43,195 nt of DNA, from positions 1-43,195 of the forward strand of contig JANXUF010000100.1 in NCBI GenBank assembly GCA_025356335.1, written 5' to 3'. Each line of letters opens with the position of its first letter. Position 1 is the stretch's first letter. Made by a program: the position numbers and the translations under genes. The notes under the pieces are model-generated. The model saw only the letters and a program-made list of their open reading frames with translations. It did not search any database and was not told where the DNA came from. Source of the stretch: Actinomycetes bacterium (GTDB lineage Bacteria > Actinomycetota > Acidimicrobiia > Acidimicrobiales > Ilumatobacteraceae). Positions 16,288 to 25,400 of this stretch are shown piece by piece.

Positions 16288-18039
16288 TCAGGAGATGTAC
16301 ACCGTGCGAATGACCTCGTCGATCGTCGTCACATCGCTCGCCACGAGCGCCATTGCTTCGTGGCTCATCGATCGCATTCCCTGGGCGACAGCGAGAGAAC
16401 GCATCTGCTGCGGTGGCGCAGCGGTGACGATCAGTTGGCGGATCTCGTCGGTGATACCGAGCACTTCGTACACGCCCACGCGCTCCCGGTAGCCCGTATC
16501 AGAGCAGTAGTTGCAACCGGCACCGTGGACGAACTTGTCCTTCGGCTCTCCTCCGTAGAACTGATAGGCGGCGAGGTGTTCGGGGCTCGGTTCGTACACG
16601 ACGGCGCACGAGGGACATATCTTGCGGACCAGTCGTTGGCCGACGACACCGACGAGTGACGAGGCGATCAGGAACGGTTCGATACCCATGTCGACGAGGC
16701 GGTAGACCGATGAGGTCGCATCGGTGGCATGGAGTGACGACAGTACGACGTGCCCCGTCAATGCCGACTGCACGGCGATCCTGGCTGTTTCCTCGTCTCG
16801 GATCTCCCCGATGAGGATGACGTCGGGATCTTGGCGGAGTATCGATTTCAACCCGTTGGCGAACGTCACATCGGCCTGCAGATTGATCTGCATCTGGTTG
16901 ACGGCAGGGAAGACGTATTCGACTGGATCCTCGATCGTCATCACGTTCAATTCGCTCCGGCTGATCTCCGCGAGCGTTGCGTACAGCGTGGTCGTCTTGC
17001 CGGATCCTGTCGGTCCACTGCACAACATCATGCCGTAGGGCTTGCGCACGATCGCCAGATATCTCTCGTGGGTATCCGGCGGCATGCCGAGCTCGGACAG
17101 GTGCTTCACGGAGCGGCTCTTGTCGAGCAGCCGCAGCACGGCGGTCTCCCCGAAAATCGTTGCGCCCGTTGCGACGCGCACGTCGACACCTGACCCGTCG
17201 ACCGTCGTCTCGAATTGTCCGTCCTGTGGCCTGCGGCGTTCGACGATGTCCAACTCGGCCATGATCTTGATACGACTCACCAACTCCGGGCCGGTCGTAT
17301 CCGGCAGGCTGAGCACCTCCCGAAGGGCGCCGTCGATGCGGTAACGGATACGGATCCGGCCCTCGGTCGGCTCGACGTGGATGTCCGAAGCACGATCACG
17401 CAGCGCCTGGGTGACGATCTTGTTGACGAGTTGAATGATCGGGGCATCATCGGTTGCGCCGATCACGGCGGCGATTTCCCGTTTCGCCGCGGCCGTCTCC
17501 CAGAACTGCTTGACGCTCCGATCGGTGTCGGTCAGCACACGGTAGTAGGTGTTGAGCGACGTCGCGATGTCGTCGGCCGGGGCGAGAAAGACGTTGACCT
17601 CCTTGACGTCCAGCGCCGCCAGCGCCTCGCGGACGGCAGGATTCGAGCCGTTGGCGATCGCAACGTCGAGGACGCCGTTCGTCAACCGCATCGGCACGAT
17701 GCCGAGTCGACGGGCGACGTCTTCGTTGACGCTATTCAGTGCCTCGGCGCTCGGACGAACCACACGGAGATCGACCGTCGGCAATCCGAATTGCGTCGCA
17801 AGCGCTGCCGTCAGCGCCCGAGCATCGAGCATGCCCTGCTCGACCAGGATCGCGCCCAACTGCCGACCGGATTCCACCTGCAGGTTCAGCGCACCGGCGA
17901 GTTGCTCCGGGAGCAAACGGTGTTCGGACAGCAATACATCTCCGAGTCGGGCCCGCGTTTCGACAGGAACGATCGGCGTGACTCTGGCAATCGACACGAG
18001 CTTCTTGGAGGCTTCTTCGGCCCTTGTACGCCTGCTCAC
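16288..18039 (-). CDS. pilB: PilB, type IV pilus extension ATPase
   Basis: A 583-residue secretion ATPase of the GspE/PilB family. The N-terminal MshEN-type domain (LGDVLLSEHRLLPEQLAGALNLQ, LGAILVEQGMLDARALTAALA) is of the kind that can bind cyclic-di-GMP. The motor core has Walker A (GPTGSGKTTTLYATL, about residue 340), the Asp box (IEDPVEY), Walker B (ILIGEIRDEETA) and the His box (SSLHATDA). A zinc-binding Cys tetrad follows (CPSC and CNYC). It powers pilin polymerisation at the inner face of the membrane, with PilC as platform. The start is GTG 18039; no better in-frame start exists. It diverges from pilC. The MshEN region and nearby GGDEF-EAL protein suggest second-messenger control. Confidence 0.95.
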   Translation of the reverse strand: MSRRTRAEEASKKLVSIARVTPIVPVETRARLGDVLLSEHRLLPEQLAGALNLQVESGRQLGAILVEQGMLDARALTAALATQFGLPTVDLRVVRPSAEALNSVNEDVARRLGIVPMRLTNGVLDVAIANGSNPAVREALAALDVKEVNVFLAPADDIATSLNTYYRVLTDTDRSVKQFWETAAAKREIAAVIGATDDAPIIQLVNKIVTQALRDRASDIHVEPTEGRIRIRYRIDGALREVLSLPDTTGPELVSRIKIMAELDIVERRRPQDGQFETTVDGSGVDVRVATGATIFGETAVLRLLDKSRSVKHLSELGMPPDTHERYLAIVRKPYGMMLCSGPTGSGKTTTLYATLAEISRSELNVMTIEDPVEYVFPAVNQMQINLQADVTFANGLKSILRQDPDVILIGEIRDEETARIAVQSALTGHVVLSSLHATDATSSVYRLVDMGIEPFLIASSLVGVVGQRLVRKICPSCAVVYEPSPEHLAAYQFYGGEPKDKFVHGAGCNYCSDTGYRERVGVYEVLGITDEIRQLIVTAAPPQQMRSLAVAQGMRSMSHEAMALVASDVTTIDEVIRTVYIS

Positions 18040-18201
18040 GAACGACGACGGTTCATCAGGGAAATCATCACATCATGATCGCACCGAAATACCTCGTAGT
18101 CAGAACGCATGTCGCCAATAGTGCAAATGCGCCTACTGTCGGTGTGCGACGCGCGTTTGAATTGTGGACAGGCAATGGAGTCGTGGAAGGGCGGAGTGAA
18201 G

Positions 18202-18249
18202 ATGCAAACTCAATTCAGGGCCTATTTGCGCATTTTCGTCTCACTGTGA
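18202..18249 (+). other. 15-codon leader ORF coupled to pilC
   Basis: An ATG preceded by GGAGTGAAG opens a 15-codon frame (MQTQFRAYLRIFVSL) whose TGA overlaps the GTG start of pilC (GTGA). It lies in the 206-bp gap between divergent pilB and pilC. That gap has low third-position GC in the pilC frame, so it is not part of pilC itself. It may serve only to deliver ribosomes to pilC, which has no ribosome site of its own. No promoter hexamers stand out in the gap. Confidence 0.35.
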
Positions 18250-19472
18250 CCTCCACTGTCGCCGATGGAAATCCCTCGGGTCGCGCGTTGGACGACGACC
18301 CCGACGAAGCATCCGGGCACGAACCGAAGCTGTCCCGAAAGGAACGTCGCGCCGCCAAGTCGCTCGCGCAGGCGTCGGCACCGCAGGAAGTAGCCAGCGA
18401 GAAGAAGGCGAAGAAGCCACTCTTCAGCATCGGAAAGACGGTCAAGCCCGCCGATGTGCTGGCATTTTCACGGCAACTCTCGTCGTTTCTCGAGGCGGGC
18501 ATTCCGGTGTTGGAGGCGCTCGAGATCGTCGCCGAGCAAACCGATTCGAAGGTGATGCACAAGGTCGTCGACGACATCGGGGCCTCGATCCATCGTGGCA
18601 CCAGCTTTGTCGAAGCCTTGAACGTGCACGCGGAGATCTTTCCGCAGTTCTACCGAGCGATGCTCGGAGCCGCCGAATACACCGGAAATCTGGATGAGGT
18701 GCTTGCCCAATTGGCGACCTACCTCGAGCGCGACATCCAGTCGAGGCGCCAGGTGAAGAGCGCCTTGACCTATCCCGTCATCGTTCTGTTCGTCGCCATC
18801 GTGGCGATGATCGTGATGTCGGTCTTCGTGCTGCCGAAGTTCACCGGCCTGTATGCGAGTCTCGGGGCGAATCTTCCCCTGCCGACGCGGATGCTGATGG
18901 GTTTCACGTCCTTCATGCAGAGCTCCTGGATGTACGTGGTCGGCGGAATCCTCGGATTCGTCGCACTGCTCGGGTTGATCATCGGTGGTGATCGCGGCAA
19001 GGGCAGACGAGACATCGTGGCGATGAAGATGCCGGTGATCGGCAATCTGTTTTCGCTCATCTCGCTCGAACGTTTCTGCCGGGTGCTGTCCAGCCTCTCG
19101 ACCGCCGGCGTGCCGCTTCCGCTGGCGATCGGACTGTCGGCCGACAGCACGAACAACACGCTCTACCAAAAAGCGATGGCCGACGTCCGCGACACGCTGG
19201 TTCGCGGCGGCGGGTTGTATGAGCCGATGGCAGCGACCGGGCTGTTTCCGGTCGCAGCACGTCAGATGATCCAGGTCGGCGAGCGAACCGGACTGCTCGG
19301 CAGCCAATTGGGCAAGGCGGCGTCCTACTACGAACGCGAGGTCAGCTTCTCGATGAAGAAGGCCACCCAACTCTTCGAACCGATCATCATCCTTTTCGTC
19401 GGCCTGATCGTCGGCTTCATCGCCGTCGCCCAGATCTCGGCGATGTACAGCATCTTCGGCCAAGTCAAATGA
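18246..19472 (+). CDS. pilC: PilC, type IV pilus inner-membrane platform protein
   Basis: A 408-residue GspF/PilC protein. After a charged cytoplasmic head rich in Lys/Arg (LSRKERRAAKSLA...EKKAKKPLF) come the two GspF repeats. The first is ADVLAFSRQLSSFLEAGIPVLEALEIVAEQ, the second ISLERFCRVLSSLSTAGVPLPLAIGLSAD. Each ends in membrane helices (LTYPVIVLFVAIVAMIVMSVFVLP and LFEPIIILFVGLIVGFIAVAQ). It anchors PilB and feeds pilins into the fibre. The frame is open back to 18024, but codon use upstream of 18246 is unlike coding DNA, and starting at GTG 18246 gives the usual PilC length. It is the first gene of the pilin operon. Confidence 0.9.
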   Translation: MTSTVADGNPSGRALDDDPDEASGHEPKLSRKERRAAKSLAQASAPQEVASEKKAKKPLFSIGKTVKPADVLAFSRQLSSFLEAGIPVLEALEIVAEQTDSKVMHKVVDDIGASIHRGTSFVEALNVHAEIFPQFYRAMLGAAEYTGNLDEVLAQLATYLERDIQSRRQVKSALTYPVIVLFVAIVAMIVMSVFVLPKFTGLYASLGANLPLPTRMLMGFTSFMQSSWMYVVGGILGFVALLGLIIGGDRGKGRRDIVAMKMPVIGNLFSLISLERFCRVLSSLSTAGVPLPLAIGLSADSTNNTLYQKAMADVRDTLVRGGGLYEPMAATGLFPVAARQMIQVGERTGLLGSQLGKAASYYEREVSFSMKKATQLFEPIIILFVGLIVGFIAVAQISAMYSIFGQVK

Positions 19473-19520
19473 GCACGCTCACAGACGGCCATCGAAGAGA
19501 ACAAACAGGTTGCCGCACAT

Positions 19521-20115
19521 TCACGGCACGAATCGACAATGAGGAAACCATGAACCTATGTGCCAGCCCAACCACCATCAGCCCAGGCGGTATCCGCCAC
19601 AAGCGTGACGAAGGATTCACGCTGATCGAAATTCTGATCGCCATCGTCCTCGTCGGCATCCTGTCCGCCGTCGCCGTCGTCGGTATCAGCAATCTCGTCA
19701 GCAAGGGAACCTCGTCCGCCTGTGCCACGTCGGCTGATGCAGCGAGAGCCGCTTCGGCTGTGTACTTCACCAATTCCAACACGTATCCGGCCGACTTCCT
19801 CGCATTGACAACCCCAGCCGGCACGGCCCCGCTGACGCTGCCTGCCGGCACGACGAACGCAGCCGGCACAGCGATTGCGTCGGGCAACCTCGCAGTGAAG
19901 AACGGCTCATGGACGTTGACGATGACCGCTGGAACTGCCACTGCAGCTCCGGTCTTTACCTGCTCGTGAGTTCGACGCCGCCATCAATACCGAACTGGGT
20001 GCAGCGCCGGAGCGACTCAGCGATGAAACGACAAACGATCTGCCGAGCATTCACGGCACAACCAAAGAAATGAGGAAGCAATGAACATATGTGCCAGCCC
20101 AACCACGATCAGCAC
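19521..20115 (+). repeat. Tandem duplication of the pilin cassette (copies 1 and 2)
   Basis: The 5' flank and start of copy 1 (from TCACGGCAC at 19521) and of copy 2 (from 20053) share long runs: CATTCACGGCACRA, GAGGAA, then ATGAAC.TATGTGCCAGCC and further. The shared part includes untranslated sequence, so the cassette duplicated with its leader. The period is about 530 bp. Copy 3 shares only the coding part. Confidence 0.7.
19550..19969 (+). CDS. Type IV pilin, copy 1
   Basis: A 139-residue prepilin. The short basic leader ends in DEG and is cut before FTLIEILIAIVLVGIL; Glu5 is present. The hydrophobic alpha-1 helix is identical to those of the next two genes, while the exposed part differs. 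Two cysteines, one after the helix (SSACATS) and one at the very end (FTCS), could close a disulphide D-loop. It has a good ribosome site (GAGGAAACC) before the ATG. With the next two genes it forms a duplicated set of likely major pilins exported and assembled by PilB/PilC after cleavage by the prepilin peptidase. Confidence 0.92.
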   Translation: MNLCASPTTISPGGIRHKRDEGFTLIEILIAIVLVGILSAVAVVGISNLVSKGTSSACATSADAARAASAVYFTNSNTYPADFLALTTPAGTAPLTLPAGTTNAAGTAIASGNLAVKNGSWTLTMTAGTATAAPVFTCS

Positions 20116-20509
20116 AGCGGGAATTCGCCGAAAGCAGGATGACGGATTCACGCTGATCGAAATTCTGATAGCGATTGTCCTCGTCGGAATCCTGTCGGCA
20201 GTCGCCGTCGTCGGTATCAGTAACCTGGTCAGCAAAGGAACCTCGTCGGCGTGCAGTACATCGAAGGACGCCGCGACTGCGGCATCAGCCGTGTATTTCA
20301 CTTCGACCGGCGGATATCCGGCCACGCTCGCGCTGTTGGCGGCAAACGGTCTGACGCTCCCGGCTGGCGTGAGTACCAATGGCACCGCCACCACCGGGCC
20401 GACACCTCCGGCCGCAGGTGTCGGCATGCAGACGACGGGTGCGAGTTGGTATCTGACGATGACAACGGCCGGAACAGCGACAACGCCGCCGGTGTTCGCC
20501 TGCAGCTGA
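20081..20509 (+). CDS. Type IV pilin, copy 2
   Basis: A 142-residue prepilin whose leader and alpha-1 helix match copy 1 (MNICASPTTIS..., cut in DDG before FTLIEILIAI, Glu5 kept). The surface region is different and holds a Pro/Thr/Gly-rich stretch (TATTGPTPPAAGVG), which should change the face of the fibre. Cysteines at SSACSTS and FACS could form the D-loop. The ribosome site is GAGGAAG. It sits 111 bp after copy 1, in a spacer that repeats the one before copy 1. A strong hairpin lies just after its stop. Confidence 0.92.
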   Translation: MNICASPTTISTAGIRRKQDDGFTLIEILIAIVLVGILSAVAVVGISNLVSKGTSSACSTSKDAATAASAVYFTSTGGYPATLALLAANGLTLPAGVSTNGTATTGPTPPAAGVGMQTTGASWYLTMTTAGTATTPPVFACS

Positions 20510-20521
20510 GTTGAACGAACA

Positions 20522-20554
20522 GTCCGCTCGGGGTGCTTCGCATCCCGAGCGGAC
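20522..20554 (+). terminator. Strong hairpin between pilin copies 2 and 3
   Basis: A 15-bp near-perfect stem (GTCCGCTCGGGGTGC against GCATCCCGAGCGGAC) closes on a 3-base loop. No clear T-run follows (CGGTCATTTG), so it may act as a partial terminator or as a 3' stabiliser that sets the level of the first two pilins above that of the later genes. Confidence 0.6.
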
Positions 20555-20626
20555 CGGTCATTTGAGGAAACGCGAGCAGCGAACGTAGGTACGTAGCATC
20601 ATTCGCCGCACCGACAGGAGAAAGCA

Positions 20627-21058
20627 ATGAACAGATCTGACAACCCGTCTGGCATCGGCCGGGGCGTTGGTGGACAGCGTGACGATGGGTTCACGCTGAT
20701 CGAAATCCTCATTGCCATCGTGTTGGTCGGCATCCTTTCGGCGGTCGCCGTCGTTGGTATCAGCAACCTCGTGAGCAAGGGTTCGACATCGGCATGTCAG
20801 GCGTCAGCGGACGCCGCAAAGGCTGCGTCCGCCGTCTACTTCGCCAGCAACGCTGTCTATCCGACCACCTTCACGCAGATGGTCTCTGGGGGTCAACTGG
20901 CGTTTCCCGGCAGCGTCACCGTTAACACGGCGCTGAGTACGGCGCCTGGTCCGGTCAACACGCCGATCGGCCAGGAGGCAGCGGTTGGTACGAGTTGGTA
21001 TCTGACTTTGACACCGGGCGTCGGCGGCGCAGCACCGACCTTTGTCTGCTCGAGTTGA
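20627..21058 (+). CDS. Type IV pilin, copy 3
   Basis: A 143-residue prepilin. The leader is unlike copies 1 and 2 (MNRSDNPSGIGRGVGGQRDDG), but the cut site and alpha-1 helix are the same, with Glu5. The C-terminal part is again divergent and ends FVCSS; the first Cys is in STSACQAS. The ribosome site is GGAGAAAG. It lies 117 bp after copy 2, past the hairpin. The identical helices let all three pack into one fibre. Whether all are used at once or under different conditions cannot be told. Confidence 0.92.
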   Translation: MNRSDNPSGIGRGVGGQRDDGFTLIEILIAIVLVGILSAVAVVGISNLVSKGSTSACQASADAAKAASAVYFASNAVYPTTFTQMVSGGQLAFPGSVTVNTALSTAPGPVNTPIGQEAAVGTSWYLTLTPGVGGAAPTFVCSS

Positions 21059-21089
21059 ACGGTGTAACCAGCACCGACAAGAGGAAACG

Positions 21090-21560
21090 ATGGAGCCAGA
21101 CGACAATCCGACGAATGGTGGCGACGATGCTGCCGTTCAATTTCGACGTGGCGGTCTCACCCCGTTTCGCATCGTGATGTCGATCCTTCTGATCGGCGTT
21201 GTCTGGTCGGTCACGGTCGTCAGCCTCGACCGCTTCGTCACCACTGGGCGGAAGTCGGCGTGCGATCTCTCGGCCGATGCCGCGAGCATTGCCATCCATA
21301 TCTACTTCGCCACCAACGCCAATACCTATCCGATCAACTTCACGGAACTGACAGCCGAGCGGATTGACACGACCGGCGCAGAGACGGCTGCCATCCCGGC
21401 GGCGCTGTTGCTTCCTGCCAACGTCGCCCTCAACGTCGTTGCCACCGTGCCACCGGCGCCGGCGGCTCAGGCCTACATGCAACTATCGTCCGGCAGCAGT
21501 TGGTACCTGACGATGGCGCTGGTCTCCGGAGGCGCTCCGACCTTCACGTGCAGCCCGTGA
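21090..21560 (+). CDS. Pilin-like protein with degenerate cleavage and Glu5 site
   Basis: A 156-residue protein clearly related to the three pilins: a hydrophobic helix at the same place, the Cys-containing segment RKSACDLSADAAS, the IYFATNANTYPINF block and the C-terminal FTCSP. But the leader end reads RRGGLTPFRIVMSILLIG. Position 3 is Pro, position 5 is Arg instead of Glu, and the usual pilin sequence after the glycine is lost. Glu5 is needed in known pilins for methylation partner contacts and helix packing. It may be uncleaved and stay in the membrane, or cap or regulate assembly. ATG 21090 has a GAGGAAAC ribosome site, so it is still translated. Confidence 0.85.
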   Translation: MEPDDNPTNGGDDAAVQFRRGGLTPFRIVMSILLIGVVWSVTVVSLDRFVTTGRKSACDLSADAASIAIHIYFATNANTYPINFTELTAERIDTTGAETAAIPAALLLPANVALNVVATVPPAPAAQAYMQLSSGSSWYLTMALVSGGAPTFTCSP

Positions 21561-21973
21561 CGACGAACCGGTCGAGGCAAGATGTCGGTGAGACGCTGAT
21601 CGAGGTGCTGTTCACGATCGTGATCGTCGGTCTGAGCTTCTCGGCACTGTTCGCCAGTCTCGCCACCGCCGGCAACGCCGGCATCGCCCAACGCAACAGC
21701 GTTCAGGCCGATGTCGTGATACGCAACTACGCAGAGGCGACGAAGGCCGCTGCGCAGACCTGCGTCCCCGGAGGTACGTACACCGTCGTCTACCCGACGC
21801 TGCTCCCGACCGGGTTTGCAACGACGATGAGCGTCGTCGGGACGATCGGCTCAGGCGGGGTCGTCGCCGTCGGCACCTGTCCTCCCGTCGCCACACCGCA
21901 ACTGCTGACGCTCAAGGTCACCGGCCCGCTCGGACTGCTGTCGACGATGCAGATCAAGGTCAACACGCCGTGA
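21557..21973 (+). CDS. Minor pilin, PilV-like
   Basis: A 138-residue prepilin-like protein. The motif is G-ETLIEVLFTIVIVGL: the residue after the cut is Glu instead of Phe, but Glu5 is present. The leader is about 11 residues and basic. Start GTG 21557 overlaps the stop of the previous gene (GTGA). The soluble part has two cysteines (AQTCVPGG, VGTCPP) and ends in a strand (LGLLSTMQIKVNTP). Minor pilins of this kind prime assembly or sit at the tip with PilX- and PilW-like partners, which are the next two genes. Confidence 0.8.
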   Translation: MTTNRSRQDVGETLIEVLFTIVIVGLSFSALFASLATAGNAGIAQRNSVQADVVIRNYAEATKAAAQTCVPGGTYTVVYPTLLPTGFATTMSVVGTIGSGGVVAVGTCPPVATPQLLTLKVTGPLGLLSTMQIKVNTP

Positions 21974-22485
21974 ACGCGCCATCACCGCAGCATCGCCAGA
22001 CGGATTCAGGCGCGTCGTTGATCCTGGCGATCGGCTTCGTTTTGATGGTCGGCTTGATCAGCGCCGGCCTGCTGGCGCTGGCGACATCGGGGCTGAACAA
22101 TCGCAGCACGCTGCAGACACTTCGCAACCGCCAGTACGCAGCAGACGGCGCAATCGAACAGGCCATCTCTCAGGTGCGAGGCCTGACGTGCCTCTCGGCA
22201 AACGGGTTCATCGTCGATTCGTCGCTCAACGGCGTCGCCATCAGAGTGGACTGGATCAACGCCTGCGGCGTCGTGCAAGGCGGTGACCGCACAACGAATG
22301 CGGCCGCCTCGAGTTCGGACGGAACGGTCGTCGCCCAACGCAATGTCGTCTTCTCCGCATGCGAGAGCACCGGCGCAGCCTGCGACCCGACCAAGGTGAT
22401 CATTCGGGCGACGGTCGACTTCCAACAGGCTGTCGCCGGCGCTCTGACGAAGACGTATGTCCAATCGTGGAGTGTGAACCGATGA
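21970..22485 (+). CDS. PilX-like minor pilus protein
   Basis: A 171-residue protein with a short N-terminal part (QTDSGASLILAIGFVLMVGLISAGLLALATSG), which is the GxxLxxA/L-type hydrophobic segment of PilX proteins and lacks a canonical FTLIE motif. The following helix (NRSTLQTLRNRQYAADGAIEQAISQVR) is the usual PilX pattern in which Tyr/Ala-Asp-Gly-Ala-Ile-Glu precedes the soluble domain. Four cysteines lie in the soluble domain. It starts at GTG 21970 overlapping the previous stop and itself ends in an ATGA overlap with the giant pilin gene, so the three genes are tightly coupled. Confidence 0.75.
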   Translation: MNAPSPQHRQTDSGASLILAIGFVLMVGLISAGLLALATSGLNNRSTLQTLRNRQYAADGAIEQAISQVRGLTCLSANGFIVDSSLNGVAIRVDWINACGVVQGGDRTTNAAASSSDGTVVAQRNVVFSACESTGAACDPTKVIIRATVDFQQAVAGALTKTYVQSWSVNR

Positions 22486-25400
22486 CGACACGATCGGCGA
22501 AGCGCGCCCGAACTGGTGCAGGCCACGCCGACCAGGGATTCACGCTCATCGAGGTGCTCTTTGCAATCGTCCTCGCGGCGATGATCACCGGAGTCGTCGC
22601 AGCCGCGATCGTCACCTCGCTCAGCGTCGCCAGAGCGACGACCGATCAAGTCGGCGACTCGACCGACGCCGGGCTGATTTCTGCGTTCGTGATCCGCGAC
22701 GCGCAGTCGGCTGGTGCGACGGATCCGACGACCGCGGTTCGAGACCCGACGCTCGGCGTGACGACGGATGCGTCGGCCGCCGGCTGGACCGACTGCGCGC
22801 AGCCGGCATCCTTCGTCGTCCGGTTCGCATGGATCGACCGCACCGCTTCGGCCTCCACCAGAGTCGTCGTCTACTACCTGCTCGACAGCACCGGGGCACA
22901 GCTGACCCGACGCGTGTGTCGCAGCGGCACGCTCGTCGACGTGCAACTCGCCAGACATCTCACGTCGGCTGTCGCCACATGTGACACCGCATGCAACGCC
23001 AGCCCGACATCGGTGTCGCTCGCACTGGTCGGCACCGGAACACGCTCCCCGTTCTCGTACACGATGAAGGCGTCGCTGCGAAACGACATCCAGGCAACCC
23101 CGACGGTCGGAAATTCGCCGCCGGTGCCACTGCTGGCGCTCGGAGCCGGAGCGTCGGTTGCCTGCCCGAACCTGACGCTGTCGGGAACCGGAACGATCAC
23201 CGTCAGAGGCAATGTACTGGTCGACGGCTCATGCGGGGCGACGCCGATCAGCGGCAATACGACGGTGCTGCCACCGGGGACCTTCAGTGCGATCACGGGG
23301 ATCAACAATCCGTTCGCCGGTCGTATCCCTCCGACGTTCGTGTGCGGCGGAGGAACGAATCCGGCGACGATCGGCGTGAGCGCCACACGCGACACCCTGA
23401 CCGTGTATCCGCAAAAGGTATCGATCGCCAGCGGGGCGACCGTCTTCCAACCGGGCCGCTATGTCTTCTGCAACGGGTTGGAGATCACCGGCGGACAGGT
23501 CACCGGCACCGACGTGCTCCTCTATGTCGCCGGCGGAACGATGCTCGTCAACGCGACGGCGACGGTCGACCTGACCGGACGAACCGCAGGTGTCGAAGCG
23601 AACCTGCTGGTCTGGGTCGCTTCGCCTTCACAGACCGTCCAGATCAACGGTGGTCCGCGCGTGAGCAGCCTCCGGGGAATCCTCTATGCGCCGACGTCCG
23701 CGCTGCAACTGTCGAGTAGCAATGCTGCAAACCTCGGCGGAATCGTCGTCCAGAGTATGACGATCGCCGGCGCCGGCGCCGCCCGCATCGGTCTGCCACT
23801 GCCACTGTTCTCCCTCACCCCGGCGACGATCCCACTCGGCGAGGTGGGCTTGTCCTATGTCAGTACGACGCTGGTTGCCTCCGGGGGCACCGCGCCGTAC
23901 ACGTGGTCGGCGACCGGATTGCCTGGCGGACTGTCGATGACGACGAGCGGAACGATCTCCGGCACACCGACGGCCGCCGGGACGTTCCCGATCGTCGTCA
24001 CCGTTGTCGATGCCACTGCTGAAGCGGCGTCCGCCGACTACTCGGTCACGATCAGTCCAGCACTGAGTGTCGTCTGGCCGCCAACGCTCCCGAACGGAGA
24101 GGTCGGGGTGGCGTACGTCGCGGCGACGCCGGCAGCCAGCGGCGGAACGACACCGTATACGTGGTCGGCGACGGGCCTACCGGCCGGATTGGCGATCAAC
24201 ACGGCGACTGGCGCGATCTCCGGCACGCCGACGGCGGCCGGAACCTTCACCGTCACGGCCTCCGTCACCGATGCGATGACGGCGTCATCGACGAAGACCT
24301 ACACGGTCACGATCAATCCGGCGCTGAGCGTTGTCTGGCCGCCAACGCTCCCGAACGGAGAGGTCGGGGTGGCGTATGCCCCGGCGGCGCCGACGGCGAG
24401 CGGCGGAACGACGCCGTATACGTGGTCGGCGACTGGGCTGCCTGCCGGTTTGGCGATCAACACGGCGACGGGCGCGATTTCTGGGACGCCGACGGCGGCC
24501 GGCTTCTTCACTGTCACGGCCTCCGTCACCGATGCGATGACGGCGTCATCGACGAAGACCTACACCTTCACGATCGCCTCACCGCTGACCGCTACCTGGC
24601 CATCGGCGCTGCCGAACGGCCAGGTCGGTACCGCATACACGCCGACGACCCCGACTGCAAGCGGTGGCACCACTCCGTATACGTGGTCGGCCACCGGCCT
24701 TCCGGCAGGTCTGTCGATCAACTCCTCGACCGGCACGATCTCCGGGACCCCGACAGCGGCAGGTACTTCGACCGTCGTCGTCAAGGTGACCGACGCGATG
24801 ACGGCGACCTCGACGCAGACATACTCCGTCACGGTGACCGCGCCGACCGCCGGCTGCCCGGCGACAATCAACGGTTGGCAGGGCGAGTATTTCAGCAACG
24901 TGACGTTGTCAGGCAAACCAGTGGTGTGTCGTGACGACGCGAGCGTCAACTTCGACTGGGGCTCCGGGTCACCAGACCCCGCCGTGCCGGTGGACAACTT
25001 CTCGGCTCGTTGGACGAGGACGCAGACCTTCGCCGCCGGTACCTACAACTTCGTCCTCGGCAGCGACGACGGTGGACGGCTGTATATCGACAACGTATTG
25101 ATCATCGATCACTTCGTTGATCAGTCGTACGCGCAGTACAGCGCTCAGAAGACGTTGAGCCAGGGACCGCACACCATGCGGGTGGAGTACTACGAGCGTG
25201 GCGGCTTGGCCAGGGCCACACTGGTGATGACGCTCCTCGACAACGGTGTGACGGCGACGCCCAGCATCTCGGGAGACCAGACGTTCTTCGGCCAGGAGAA
25301 CATCTCGGTCTCCAGCACGTCGAAGATCACAGCGATGAATTTGACGATCACCGTGGCGCAGACCACAGGGATCACGTTCAACGGCCAATACGAAACGTAT

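Noticed and set aside
18468..19463. 331-codon open frame antisense to pilC
   Set aside because: It is a GC-rich shadow: PilC is clear on the other strand, and the antisense protein is full of Asp/His/Arg without any domain.
19521..20700. CRISPR-like repeats
   Set aside because: The repeats are pilin gene duplications of about 530 bp, not short spaced units. No CRISPR array was seen in the window.
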